NCBI GenBank assembly: GCA_907165135.1
Contig: OU015568.1
Coordinates: forward strand, 938,501-1,002,500
Reading direction: 5' to 3'
Origin: Oikopleura dioica
Taxonomy: Eukaryota; Chordata; Appendicularia; Copelata; Oikopleuridae
Length of the DNA: 64,000 nucleotides
The translations under genes and the position numbers were made by a program. This document shows positions 22,122-33,069 of the stretch, piece by piece; the first letter of the stretch is position 1; each line of letters begins with the position of its first letter. Below the pieces are notes generated by a model. It saw nothing but the letters and a program-made list of their open reading frames with translations. It was not told the DNA's origin and did no database searches.

Positions 22122-22340
22122 ATGAACTTCATTTTTCTCCTTTTCTTTCAGAAATCTTCAGCATTTCTAGGCGATCATAGAACAAGACAGTATGATCATG
22201 TTGAGCACAATGCCAAGCCAACTTTTGACGAAGTAAAATACCAAGAAAAAGAGCGGAAACGAAGGCTATCCAAAATCAAGAAACAGGTTGATGATGAAAC
22301 GCATCAGAATCTTGTCAAATACGTTTTAGACTACATGTAA
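22122..22340 (+). CDS. Small secreted protein resembling the N-terminus of calumenin/reticulocalbin
   Basis: This is an intronless 72-codon frame with a leader (MNFIFLLFFQKSSA) and then FLGDHRTRQYDHVEHN. The continuation TFDEVKYQEKERKRRLSKIK with later DDETHQNL recalls the CREC-family start (FLG...FD.L...E.K.RL.KI), but the EF-hands are missing. It ends at TAA 22340. It may be a truncated relic or a stand-alone peptide in the secretory pathway. Confidence 0.4.
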   Translation: MNFIFLLFFQKSSAFLGDHRTRQYDHVEHNAKPTFDEVKYQEKERKRRLSKIKKQVDDETHQNLVKYVLDYM

Positions 22341-22592
22341 CTTTTTGTTGAAATTTGCGCTTACAAATAAATTGTCACAATCTTCTTTTTTTTTATTTGA
22401 TAAATTCCGAAGGTATTTTGAAAAATTCCATCAGACAAAGTTCTCCTCAAAACTAAATAAGACTGTAATCCGACAAATCTCCTTCTTCTTTGTCTACTTT
22501 CAAGAAAAGAATACAGTTATCTCCCTGTATAACTTTTCAGCATAAACATGAGGAAAATAGATTTTTAAAGAAAAAGAGATTATATTTTCAAA

Positions 22593-22904
22593 ATGAAGGA
22601 GAAAATTGAGGAGGGTGAAAGCTGGATATTTAAGTTTTTGAATATGCCCCTTGTTTCTATTCCAGTCGCTACTGTGCTTGGTTTTGCTATTTTGGTGAGA
22701 GTTCTTATTTTGGAAAAATAATCATTTTTCAAGTTCGTGATTATGATCGTCACTCACCTTCGAATTCAACGAGAACACCGCTCTAGAACCGCGAAATCCG
22801 TCGTGAGAAAAATTCAAACTCGCGTTCAAATTTCCCGACAGGCATCGCGATTTTCTTCCACTAGGAAGCCACTTTATTCTACTGCCAGATTTTCTTATGT
22901 CTAA
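22593..22904 (+). CDS. Small single-pass membrane protein
   Basis: Two exons, split by a 39-nt intron (22695-22733, GTGAGA...TCAAG), give a protein of 90 residues. An acidic start (MKEKIEEGESW) leads into the membrane span VSIPVATVLGFAILFVIMIV. A strongly basic tail follows (RIQREHRSRTAKS, RKIQTRVQISRQ) and ends ARFSYV. The charge pattern predicts a cytoplasmic C-terminus. Two similarly built small membrane genes occur elsewhere in the window. No family is recognised. Confidence 0.55.
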
Positions 22905-23087
22905 AAATCAACAACCGGTGCGAAATTAATAAACCGGGAAAAACAAAAAAGTATGTCAGATCTTGAGAAATTACATAAGCGCCGAGCAATATCGCTGGAA
23001 CTTCATGCCCGCGGGCTAGATTCACGATCTTCAAGACAGAAAAATAGACAGTGATGGTCAGAGCTCTTAGAGATTCGTAAGAGAAAC

Positions 23088-24984
23088 ATGAAATTGAATA
23101 TTTTTCTTCCTGCTGTTGCTTTTGCTGGCTGGAAGGGACCTGAAGGTAAAAATTTGAAAAGAAAGGGGGTCGATGATTCTTTTGATAGAGCCAGATGTTG
23201 ATGATGAAGGATTGGGGACTTCGAAAATCGTTGAATCTTGGGCAGAGACAAAATGCGGCGCGTGCAAGGAAACCTTACGGCCGCTGAGAATTATGCTTCA
23301 TATTCTTCAGGAACCAGAAAAGGTATAAATAGGTCTGCATAACGCAAGAAAATTCCGGATACCCTCCTTTCGTCAGGAAGCCGTCGGATTTTCCTGACGA
23401 ATGGAGGATGTTCTAGAAACTCGTTTTTTTGATGATTTTCCCTTGATTTATCTTATTATTATTCTTTCTAAAAAAGGGTTAGGGTTGAGTAAATTCCCAA
23501 CTATATGTTCAAACGACTTATTTTTATCTAAAATTACTCTAAAAAACGAATAAGCCACAAAATTCGTAATTTTGATATTCAATCTCTTGTAGGTTAACAT
23601 GTTCTTGGAGGTTCTAGAAACTTTCATCCTCCATTCGCCAGGAAATTGGCGGATTTTCCTGACATATGGAGGATACAAGAATTTTCCTGACGAAAAGAGG
23701 GTCACCCGAAAATTCGACTTTTTATTCAATGCTTGTATAAAGCTCATTTTAACATATATTGGGCATAAAGTATAAATGACAGGACCGGTCCAAATTTTTC
23801 TGAATATTATATTTTTGGTACTTGAAGAACATATGTTCTTCAACGTATACGTTTATGCATATTTTATAAAGAAAATGAATTTCTCGAAAGATTTCACTAC
23901 AGTAACTTGCTCACGAAATAGATCAAGAGCAAAATATAAATGCAGCTATCTTTATCTCTATTTATGGTTTTTGAGAACTATATCTAGAATCGATTTGAGT
24001 TAATTTTTGAATTCAGGACGGAAATAAATGGGACGAGAAAAAGCGCGGGCCCTGGAAAACATCAGAAACTCGACTGATCCGAATCATGGAAGAACTCTGC
24101 AAACACGGCGGAAAAGCCGACAAAGCATGCGCCGCTCTTCTCGAAGCCAACGAAGAAGCCATCGAAAAATGGTATTACGATGGAAATGATCCAGCAACTT
24201 GGATCGATGAAATTTGCGTCAAAGCCGCCGGCCACTGTTGTCCTCGAGCGGATCAGCAGGGGCCGAATTGCGAGGAATGCCCAAAAGGAAAGAATGGAAA
24301 AGTCTGCTCGGGAAATGGGAGATGCGATGGAGGAGGAGATCGAGAAATAATCGGGCAGTGCAAGTGCAATAGAATCGATGATCAAGCATTCTACGAAGGG
24401 GAGACTTGTTCTGAGTGCCCCAGCGACGATTCTTCTCTCCGAACGTTTTCATATTTCTTGTCAAATGAGGAAAAACTTGACAGTGAAGAACCAATCTGTC
24501 TCAGATGCGATAAGGTTTGTCTTAAAATTCTCCAGTAACAAGGTTCATTCATTTAAATTTTAGGCCTGTAAAGACGGTTGCTCCGCAAAAGGTCCAGAAA
24601 ACTGCAACGAATGCAGAGAAGGCTATGCCTGGCAAATCGTTGCTTCTCCTGGAGGCATGAACATTTCTAGCGACGGAGTTCTTCAGGTATACTTTGTCTA
24701 CATTTTTAATTAATTCAAATGTCCCAAAAGGGTGCGAAGAGAGCCTGCGTTTCTTTGAGCAAACCAAGAACTGTCCTTGAACAAAAAGCTGCTGCAACTG
24801 GAACGCAGAAAATCTTCGACCCGAATATCGACATCAAAGTGGCTCAAGAAATGATCAAGGCGGAATACAAAGCCAAAGAGGTTCGTTTCTTTTTAATCTA
24901 CTGCGATTTTAGCGGTCTTTTAAGGAACGTCGTCGACAAGCAGAAGCAGAGAAACTCAATGTTAATTCCAAAGATGAGCTGTGA
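23088..24984 (+). CDS. CRELD-like ER protein (Cys-rich with EGF-like domains), KDEL-terminated
   Basis: The signal peptide MKLNIFLPAVAFAG is followed by the CRELD N-terminal module: TKCGACKETLRPLRIMLHIL, SETRLIRIMEELC, KACAALLEANEEAIEKWYY and DEICVKAAGHCCPRADQQGP. EGF/laminin-like repeats follow (CEECPKGKNGKVCSGNGRCD, GQCKCNR, ETCSECPSD, RCDKACKDGCSAKGPENC). The last exon ends EKLNVNSKDEL before TGA at 24984, a perfect ER-retrieval signal. CRELD2 relatives are ER chaperone/disulfide-handling proteins, so the same is inferred here. Intron 1 (GTAAAA...GATAG) is short. The intron 23321-24015 is large and houses an inverted-repeat element. AATAAA at 24984-24989 overlaps the stop. The gene converges on the sulfotransferase gene. 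Confidence 0.82.
23345..23710. repeat. Inverted-repeat element in a CRELD intron
   Basis: Repeated TCCTGACGAA/TTCGTCAGGA units with CCTCC and GGAGG blocks lie at both ends (23350-23420 and 23610-23705), and TTCTAGAAACT sits in both halves. The intervening 190 bp is AT-rich. This is consistent with a MITE; no clear target duplication was found. Confidence 0.5.
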
Positions 24985-25200
24985 ATAAAAAATGCGTAAT
25001 TATCAACAGTTTTTCTCCAAAATAATTTCTTTCTTAACTAAAAAATTCATTGGCAGTTAAAAAATTTTAATAATTTGAAGTAAGAGAATGTAATGTGGCT
25101 AACAAGGAGTCATTTTAAAAAAAAATTATGAGAAGCTTCAGAGGGTCAGCTCCATCTTCAAATTTGAAAGACACGGAAGTCTTAATTCAGTGAAAAAAAT

Positions 25201-27930
25201 TCATTGAATTATTTTGTGATATTTTTCCTGGAACTCAGCCGTCAACGGCACCTGAGTATCAAGATTTGTTGCTAAAATCTCATCAACACCGCAATTTTTG
25301 CCGGACAAATGTAGATAATTCCAAGTTCCTGTTTCGTAAAGCATTTTCGCATTTGTGTACGGATGTCCTGGATTCGTGCAAGCTCCGTTTCCATTTTCTT
25401 TTTATGAATAAAAAAATCACATAAGCTCAAGACAACAAAATTTTATTCTTTCCTATAATGTCGATATACTCACTTAATTTTAATTCGGGCGTAGTTACAA
25501 TCTGCGTTTTAGGAGGTTCTCTATTTATAACAAGCTTGTTTGCTGAGCAATCAATCACTCCTTTTGCACAAGAGGAGAAAATTTTTTTCGCCCTTTTGAT
25601 TTCGTCTTCCATTTTCTGAATTTTTCATTTCATTTCGCTTGGAAATATGAACAAAACCTTCTGTCCAAAAGCTTCTATTTTTCGATGTAAAGATGCATTA
25701 AAATAATTATACATAAGAATGTCGGCTTTATGAAAATCTTCGAATACTGCTTGCCTATTTGAATTTAATAATTCCTTTTTGTAGTGTCTTTCGTTTTTGT
25801 TTTCGAGATAGAGATGCTCGTATTCAGCGCAGAGTAAATGTCTGAGTAGAACAATGCCCTCCCAAAAATATTCCGTGATAAGAACCAGGTCAAATTGACT
25901 GTCCAATCTCGACAGACTCTCTTTTACATATGTGATGTCGTTTATTTTGTCGAAATCCATTCCAAGTTCAAACGACTGAGGGTTACTTTTTGATGGTTAA
26001 AAATATATCAACATTAATGAGACAAAATATTACAAAATAAATTTATCCGATTCCTTACTCGATACGCAAACGGAACCGAAGAATTGTATGCTTTTGGAAG
26101 AATATCGAGAAATTTTTCAATTGGCGGATATGGTCTCTTATTGTTATCTTTCACAAAGTCTGAGAGAAAGGTCTTGAATGGTGCGCCCCAGCATGGATAT
26201 TCACAGCCATTTGAGTTTTGATAAAAATAATTGTACGTTGACCGGAAAGTTGCAAGCGGATCACGAATTGTTGTGAAAATTTTGACTCTTTCTCGGTTTG
26301 AATCGAATATCGACGGCAAATAGTCCATATTCCAACGAAAATGATACGAGATCCCTTTATTTGGAATTATTCTGCAGGAAATTAGATAAAGCCCCTACCT
26401 AGGACAGGATCATGACGTTTGTTTCCTTCCCAACAGCGTTCGTCGAATTGAGCAGGAAAACAACCTCCTTGTGGTCCCATTTGGGGTTTTTCGATCTCAT
26501 TGAAAACCCTATTTATCTTCAACCATTTGTCGATGATGCCTTTGAATGTCGTTGATGCTGTTTTATGCTTTTTCAAAAATATAACGCCATTCTGACGATG
26601 ACATTTACTTTTCCATAAACTAAGATCAGCTGTTAGCGGAATTTTACTGAAAAAATTTTTCTTCGTTTCTCCTGTAACTTCATTCTCGGCTTTTTTTCTT
26701 AGATAATTTTGCTTCTCAAATAGCGGTAAACTGTTTCCTGCCAAGAGATCGTGAATTTCATTGATTAATTGATTTCCTTTTTCTATCATCGCGTTCGTAA
26801 AATATTCAAATGATGGCTGCTTCTTTGGTCGATGAAATTTTTCGGTTTGCTTTAAATTCTTTAAAAATTGATTTTAAAACTATAAAAACATATAAATATA
26901 CTTTTTCAAGACACTTAAGTCTTCGTTCGCGATCCGGGACGATATAATATTTTCGATCCTCGATAAAATCGAGAATTTTTGCCATTTCTTCTGTCGCGTT
27001 GATTTTTAAATTTTCGTAGAAAAAAATATGGACTGGAAGATCTTGCTCTTTCTTTTTAATAATTTGTAAAATGAGAGAACGCCACCGAGTCAACATGCTA
27101 GTTCCTTGTTTTTTCCAATCATTTGCCTTGAAGACGGATTCAGATACAGTCGAAGTATGGCTCTTTCCCTTTCTTCTTTTGAATTCAGCAACAGTTGCAT
27201 CAAATGGATTGCGGATCAAGAATAAGTAACCCTTTGCAGAGGAAAGACTTTTGTCTTCAGTAGTATGAGCCTTTTGAAAAAGAGTAGATCCATAAGTCGG
27301 ATTCGTCAACTCGCCAAGAAAGCCATTCTCGTAGAGTGATCTGTCGTTGTAAATGCTTCCAGTGAAGATTCCAGTTGATTTTTCAAGGAGCATTCGTGTC
27401 CAGCTAAAATTATGAACATAAAGAATTGATAGACAAAGTGCAGGCGAAGGGTGCAAGGATGCCTCAATCATAAAGGGTGAACCACCTGCGCGATCAACTG
27501 TATAAAATTATACATGTTTATTCCTGCAGGAAATAACACAAGATGTTAAATTTAGAATGAATTTTTTCAAAGCCCTAAATGGGCTTTTTGAAGGCCCATA
27601 AGTCTTATGTTATAAATACCTATAAATACCTTATAATAATAATGTTATGGTACTTACGTGTTACCGCTTCCAGGAAATGAAACAAGCGGGAAGATATCAA
27701 ACTCGTTTTCGCTACCAATTCTTGTTGCAAGCTCACACGTGTCTTCATTGACAGCTCGCATTTCACAATCAAGAATCATTTTTTTTCTCGATTAACATTT
27801 GTATATGTGGCTGGACAATATCATTATCTTTCTGCCAATCGACATTGTCGCGAAGAAAGATTAAGACAAAGCACGTGATAAAGGTAACAAAAATAAATTT
27901 AATTATTGCGTTCGTCGACATTTTTTCCAT
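25201..27930 (-). CDS. Type II membrane protein fusing a WSC-type sulfotransferase to a Gal3ST-like sulfotransferase
   Basis: A membrane anchor (KFIFVTFITCFVLIFLRD) follows MEKMSTNAI. Domain 1 has the PAPS 5'-phosphosulfate loop PLVSFPGSGNTWTRMLLE, STGIFTGSIYNDRSL and the 3'-phosphate site YLFLIRNPFDATVAEFKRR, as in WSCD proteins. A linker (KFHRPKKQPSFEYFTNAMIE) leads to domain 2, with 5'-loop GVIFLKKHKTASTTFKG and 3'-site IFTTIRDPLATFRSTYNYFY, the galactose-3-O-sulfotransferase pattern. It continues to QVPLTAEFQEKYHKIIQ with TGA at 25201. Both domains would act in the Golgi on glycans. At about 27784 an A8 run separates the anchor frame from the next ATG frame by one base, so the anchor joins only with a 1-nt slip. 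The copy lacks the O-FucT domain of its neighbour. Confidence 0.72.
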
Positions 27931-29049
27931 GTTTTTTAAAGTTAACTTCTTTTTGAATATTTTTGAGTCCTTCGTTTCTCTCTCTCTCTTTTAAATTGTG
28001 GGAATAAACAGCCACGATCGTGAACTCATAATTTCATGTAAGGAGCAGCAATTTTATCTTCATATCTTTAACTTGAGTTAGTTTCTATTTATGCATTTTC
28101 TTGAAGAACGGTTAAATTCAAGAAAAAAAAAACAAAACTGATTTCGTTTTCCTAAGAAATTTGTCAGAATTTTTCTTGACATTGTGATTTATCGATGCAT
28201 AAAGTTTGATTTTCGCACTGCCATAGCAACAATAGAGAGATGAGGATTGAAAAAAACTTTTATGATTCGGCTCCTTTGTGGCAAATGCAAATGTTTTTTT
28301 TGTTTACTCATATTCTGCCAAAATGCGACGCTTATCCTGCCCACCTTTTGCCTCTCTTTTGGAAAGCGCAAATAAAACTGTTTGCATAAAACTGCCATTA
28401 AGTTGAAATAAATTAGAAAAAAATATTTTTTGAACACTGTTTTGAGTAACGAATTGAGTAATGGTGACGACGACAAACCGGAATTTAACACGCCGACGAC
28501 AATTGCTATATAAAGGCCATATAATATTGCACATGGACTTTAACGCCATCTATTGACCAATGCCCGAAGCCGATTCTTAACCCAAACCAACACACAGCCC
28601 AAAACCTTAAATCGAACATGAACCTACCATGGAGTTGAGCTCTAAGTGGAGATAGGAGAATCTGAGCGTCTTTGGCCCCGTAAGACGCTCGATCTGTGAG
28701 CGCGCCTAATTTTGGGAGAATCCGCGCCAACCCTTGTCGGCTCTCTCATTGGCTAGACCGGTTTAACTTTCGAGATTCTGTTCTTCCGAATCTCGAGATT
28801 CTTCTAAACCGACGAGCAAGCGTTAAAGAAACTTTCTAGACTTCCCCCGACAGTGATTTGCGCGGGACACGGGGAAAGGGGGCCAGGGGCTATCTCCCCA
28901 AAGAGTAAAACTTCATGGTAGTCTCAATCACAGACCATTGAAAAAAAACAGAAGTGAAAGAAGTAAAAAAATGGGTGTTTAAAAATTTTTGGGTCATATA
29001 TGGCTTATTTGTCGTCGTAAGGTTAATCTTTATTCGTTTTCTTCTTACA
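27931..29049. other. intergenic between the two fusion genes
   Basis: No supported gene is seen. A CT-rich run lies near 27985, and a moderately GC-rich stretch at 28550-28880 has no coding frame. The interval separates the 5' end of one fusion gene from a CRELD exon relic behind the other. Confidence 0.45.
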
Positions 29050-29118
29050 AAAAAGATAACGTCATCGACAACCAGAAGCAGATAGAATGAATTTTAATTC
29101 TAGAGATGAGCTTTAAAT
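29050..29118 (+). pseudogene. Relic of the CRELD terminal exon
   Basis: The bases match the last CRELD coding exon at 24920-24986, including CGTCATCGACAACCAGAAGC against CGTCGTCGACAAGCAGAAGC and AGAGATGAGCTTTAAATA against AAAGATGAGCTGTGAATA. The KDEL codons and stop remain recognisable, but indels and a TAG break the frame. It lies tail-to-tail with the second fusion gene exactly as the intact CRELD gene lies with the first. Confidence 0.7.
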
Positions 29119-29198
29119 AGTGATCAAAAAAAGGCACTACAATCTTGAATGAGTATTTTTGTACGAACAGAATAGTGAAAACAAATCGTTATAAGAAA

Positions 29199-31526
29199 TT
29201 ATTCTTCGAGGGTTTTCGTTCTCAAATATCTTTTTTTCTCGAATTTTGGTAATTCGTTATCTTCAAAAAGATCGTAAACTTCATTGATTAATTGATTTCC
29301 TTTTTCAATCATCGCGTTTGAAAAATACTCAAATGATGGCGGCGCCTTTGGACGATGAAATTTCTCAGTTTCTTTTAAACTCTGAAATAAAAGTGACAAT
29401 GATAGATATGGGCTTATGAAAATGTACTTTTTCAAGGCACTGCAATCTTCTTTCTCGATCTGGAACGGCATAATATTTTTGGCTCTCGACGAAATCAAGA
29501 ATTTTCGCCATTTCTCGGGTCGCATTGATTTTTAAGTCTTCGTAGAAAAAGATGTGCATTGGGACCTTATTTTCTTTCTTTTTGCTGATGATTTTTAACA
29601 TAAGATTGTGCCACCAGCCCAAAAATTGTGTCCCCTGTTTAATCCAATCATCTTCTTTGAAAACCGACTCAGAAACACTTGAAGTGTGGCCTTTCCCCTT
29701 TCTTCTTTTGAATTCTGCGATGACTGCATCAAACGGATTGCGGATCAGAAATAAGTATCCTTTTGCGGAGGAAATATTTTTGTCGTCGATGTTGTGAGCT
29801 TTTTGAAAGAGAGTTGTCCCGTCTGTCGGGTCGGTATATTCGCCGAATAATCCGTCTTCGTAAAGTGACTTGTCGTTGTAAATACTTCCGGTATAGATGC
29901 CGGTAGATTTTTCAAGAAGCATTCGGGTCCAACTAAGAAGCTTTTTATTTGTCATTTGCGAGAAAACCTTACGTGTTTCCACTTCCAGCGAATGAAACAA
30001 GCGGGAAAACATCGAATTCGTCTTTCCTCCCAAGTCGTGTTCCGAGGTCACAATTGTCTTCATCTGGCATTTCGAAGTCGAGTATCATTTCTTCGCCAAA
30101 TTTATCCGCGGCTAGTCGTTCAAGGACAACATTCGCGCTCCAAGTCGATGGATTCGAATAAAAGAAGAAATCGGATGTGAACGCCAGCTCTTGAGAAAGA
30201 AGAGAGAGTTGTGTATCAAAATAAGCATCAGTTAGTCGAGATTTGGCAAAGTCTGATATTTCTTGTTCTTCGATAATTTCGGCTTCGGGGTAATATTCGA
30301 CAATATGGGAAGTGAGATTTTTCAAGAAATTATAGTCGGACGGGGGGCTATTTCGGGCTCAATCAGTTGATGATTTTTTATAAAAATAAATAAACATTTA
30401 TTGAAGCCTTTTGCCTGAAAAGTAAAATTGTCTTTCCATTTATTTTCTTCATTCTTTTGACAACCCATTTTACGAAAATGGATGGATCCGCTCGTATATT
30501 CTTAATTTTTGCAACGAGACTCTTCTTGCTTTCCCCAGAATTCAGCTGAATGAAATCGTTTAGATCATATCGCCAATGAAGAGTCGCAAAATGGGTGATA
30601 TTTTTTGAGCTAAGAAATTCTTTCGAAATTTCTTGAATCTTTTTCGATCTTCTAGTGTTTCTGATAATATCGAGGATCATGTCGATAAAGTCGAAATCGT
30701 ACAGTTTGCTCGCTCGAAGACGGTTCTTTGCCAGCTCATTCTGGAGAAAGTATTAACAAGCCTTCTAACACGACGGAAACCTCACCCAATCGATTATGCC
30801 AAATGGTTGTTTGAGCATAACACAGTCAATGTTATCAAATTTCAAAAACTGTTCGGAAATTTCTCGTTGAAAATCTTCTTTTGGCCCGATAAGATCAACC
30901 TTCTCGGTGTCGTTATACGTCGAAAAATCCAAGCCGAAGTAGTTGTAAGTATGCTGGATATATCTGGTGTCTTTCCAGTTTTGATGAGTGTTGAAAATCA
31001 AATCAAAGCGGTTCTCTTTCATGATTGCTTAACTTTTTTTCGTCGAATTATTTCGTAAAAAATTAGCGCAATCCTTTCCCAAACAGCTTTCATGAACATG
31101 AGAAGCGACAGAGATTGACGAGTTTATCAACGGAATATCGAATATTTCTGATGGAGGTAAACGAAATTCGCCCTTTGAAGAAAAGTGCCGGAAAAACGGT
31201 GGGACCCCGATCTTAATAAAATTATAAAACTTGTGCTTTTTCGAGTTTTCGTTCACCTTTCGATCAAGAATCTTTGCAATGATGAGACTTTCCCTAAAGC
31301 CTTGGTACTGATTGTTTGGCCCGTAAATCAAAACAGGAATAAGGATTTTCGTATTTTTCATTTCTCTCGCAAATAATCCGCTCTCTTCATGCTCCAGCAA
31401 AAATTTAATGTGTGGTTGGACAATGTCAGCCTCTTTCCTCTGATTTAAATCGTCTCCAAGGAAGTAGAAAAAGGACCAAGTAATGAATAAAACGAAAAAA
31501 AGTTGGTAAAATATATGAATTTCCAT
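29199..31526 (-). CDS. Type II membrane protein fusing an O-fucosyltransferase-like domain to a WSC-type sulfotransferase
   Basis: ATG 31526 starts with a membrane anchor (FYQLFFVLFITWSFFYFLGD). The first domain has ILIPVLIYGPNNQYQGFRES with SLIIAKILDR, the donor-site motif HFATLHWRYDLNDF (HxR) and LSQELAFTSDFFFYSNPSTW, the order of GDP-fucose O-fucosyltransferases. Then come PLVSFAGSGNTWTRMLLEKS, STGIYTGSIYNDKSL and YLFLIRNPFDAVIAEFKRR, the sulfotransferase PAPS sites shared with the neighbour. The protein ends soon after the shared linker (PKFEKKRYLRTKTLEE, stop at 29199), where the neighbour continues into a Gal3ST-like domain. It is likely a bifunctional Golgi enzyme. One junction near 30330-30390 is uncertain in phase; other introns are short GT-AG. 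Confidence 0.72.
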
Positions 31527-33069
31527 TTTTACGGCGATCTTTTCTGAAAAGCACGGTTTAGTTACTGGTCAAGAGGTAAATTATTTTTGGATGTGCAATT
31601 AATAATTATCTTTAAAAATCGTTAAACTTCGCAGTTTATAATGTCAGGAATAATTCAAATGTACCGATTCCGGCTTGCTGTAAAATTGATGACTTGTTAC
31701 GATGACTTATTTATAATGATAAATTGTTATTTAATACACGAATCAAATGGAATCTGTTGAAAAATGTCAATTTTCAAAAAGCAAAAGTTCTCTTCTCTTT
31801 CGATTTATATATTTCGTAAAAATCCAGGCCCTCGACTCGATCTCAAGTGTAACATTTGCTCATGAAATGGAAGAAAAGGTATAAAAAAGTCATCATGGGT
31901 AATTTCCTTGATCAACGGGTTTTTTAAGAGCTTTCATCTATTTTTGTAATCTCTAATGAAGATTGACTGCAAAGCGAGCAGGAAAAGTACGAAGGGACTT
32001 AGATGGATTCCGCCACATGATTTATGTGGACCAGTACGGAACACATCATAATTATTCTATCAATTATTATTCAAAAAATTCGAATCAAATTAAGTCAATC
32101 ATAAAATGAATACCTTATTTTTGTTTGATAGAAATTTCAATACACCGACTCTCTAGTTTGATATTCAGAATATCAAATTCTCAAGCTGATATTTTATTTC
32201 GAATCTGAACGTTGCTGAAGCAAAAAAGTTATAAACAAGATGAAGGGCGCCATTTGAAAGTTCTTTACGATTTAACTAAAAACCGGAGCTGGTCACGCGA
32301 TTCTTATCGCACTGAAAACGAGCGAAGTTTGAAATTTGAAAAGAGCTTTTCTGTGAGAAGGATTTTTGATACCAGAGGAGTACCAAAAAAGGGCTAGCTT
32401 GTCAAAACAAGTCAGCTCGTTGCATTTTGCTAAATTTCCGAAGTGACACTCACGTGACATCGCGCCAACTAGGGTTCCAATCGTGATTGACCGCGGTTAA
32501 TCGAAAGAAATCAATTTCTTTTACGATTTTTCAATAATAATTTATGAAAATTTCCTAGCTTTTAGGTATTATAATAATTTTTTGTTTGAAAATTAAGACT
32601 CTCGGTTGCATGCTGCCGAGAAAACTGTTGTTTAAACTATCATCCTATCAACCTCAATTCGAGTCTGAGCCACTTGAAAACACAGCAGCATAAAAGGCAT
32701 GGAATCTGATTTCTACAAAGATCAAGGTACGAGAGTAAGGTCAAGGAAAACAGCTTGCAAGAATCTTTATTCAAGCGATCCTACAGCTCTGAGCCTCAAG
32801 GAGTCATTGTTCAACCACAAGTAGCAGCTTCAGGAATAGTTTTAAATCAAGAAAAAATCTTTTGATTATCCAATCAGGAGCTTGATTGACAAGTCGTTAT
32901 TCTGACCATAACTTGTAGACCTCTTAAAAAGGATTCCAGATGCCGATCACGCAACTCTTAGCGCACTGAAAACGAGCGAACAAATAGTTATTCTACAAAA
33001 AAAAATCACTTGGAATGATTTTTCTAGAGACGACGATTTATTCTCAATAACTTTATTCAAAGATGATGT
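31527..33069. other. intergenic, with a dispersed direct repeat
   Basis: No supported gene is seen. Two segments at about 32295-32335 and 32947-32985 share CGCACTGAAAACGAGCGAA preceded by GATCACGC-like sequence, and TCACGTGA lies at 32450-32457. A small TTTGATATTCAGAATATCAA palindrome is at about 32157. These may be regulatory or remnants of a repeat. Confidence 0.4.
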
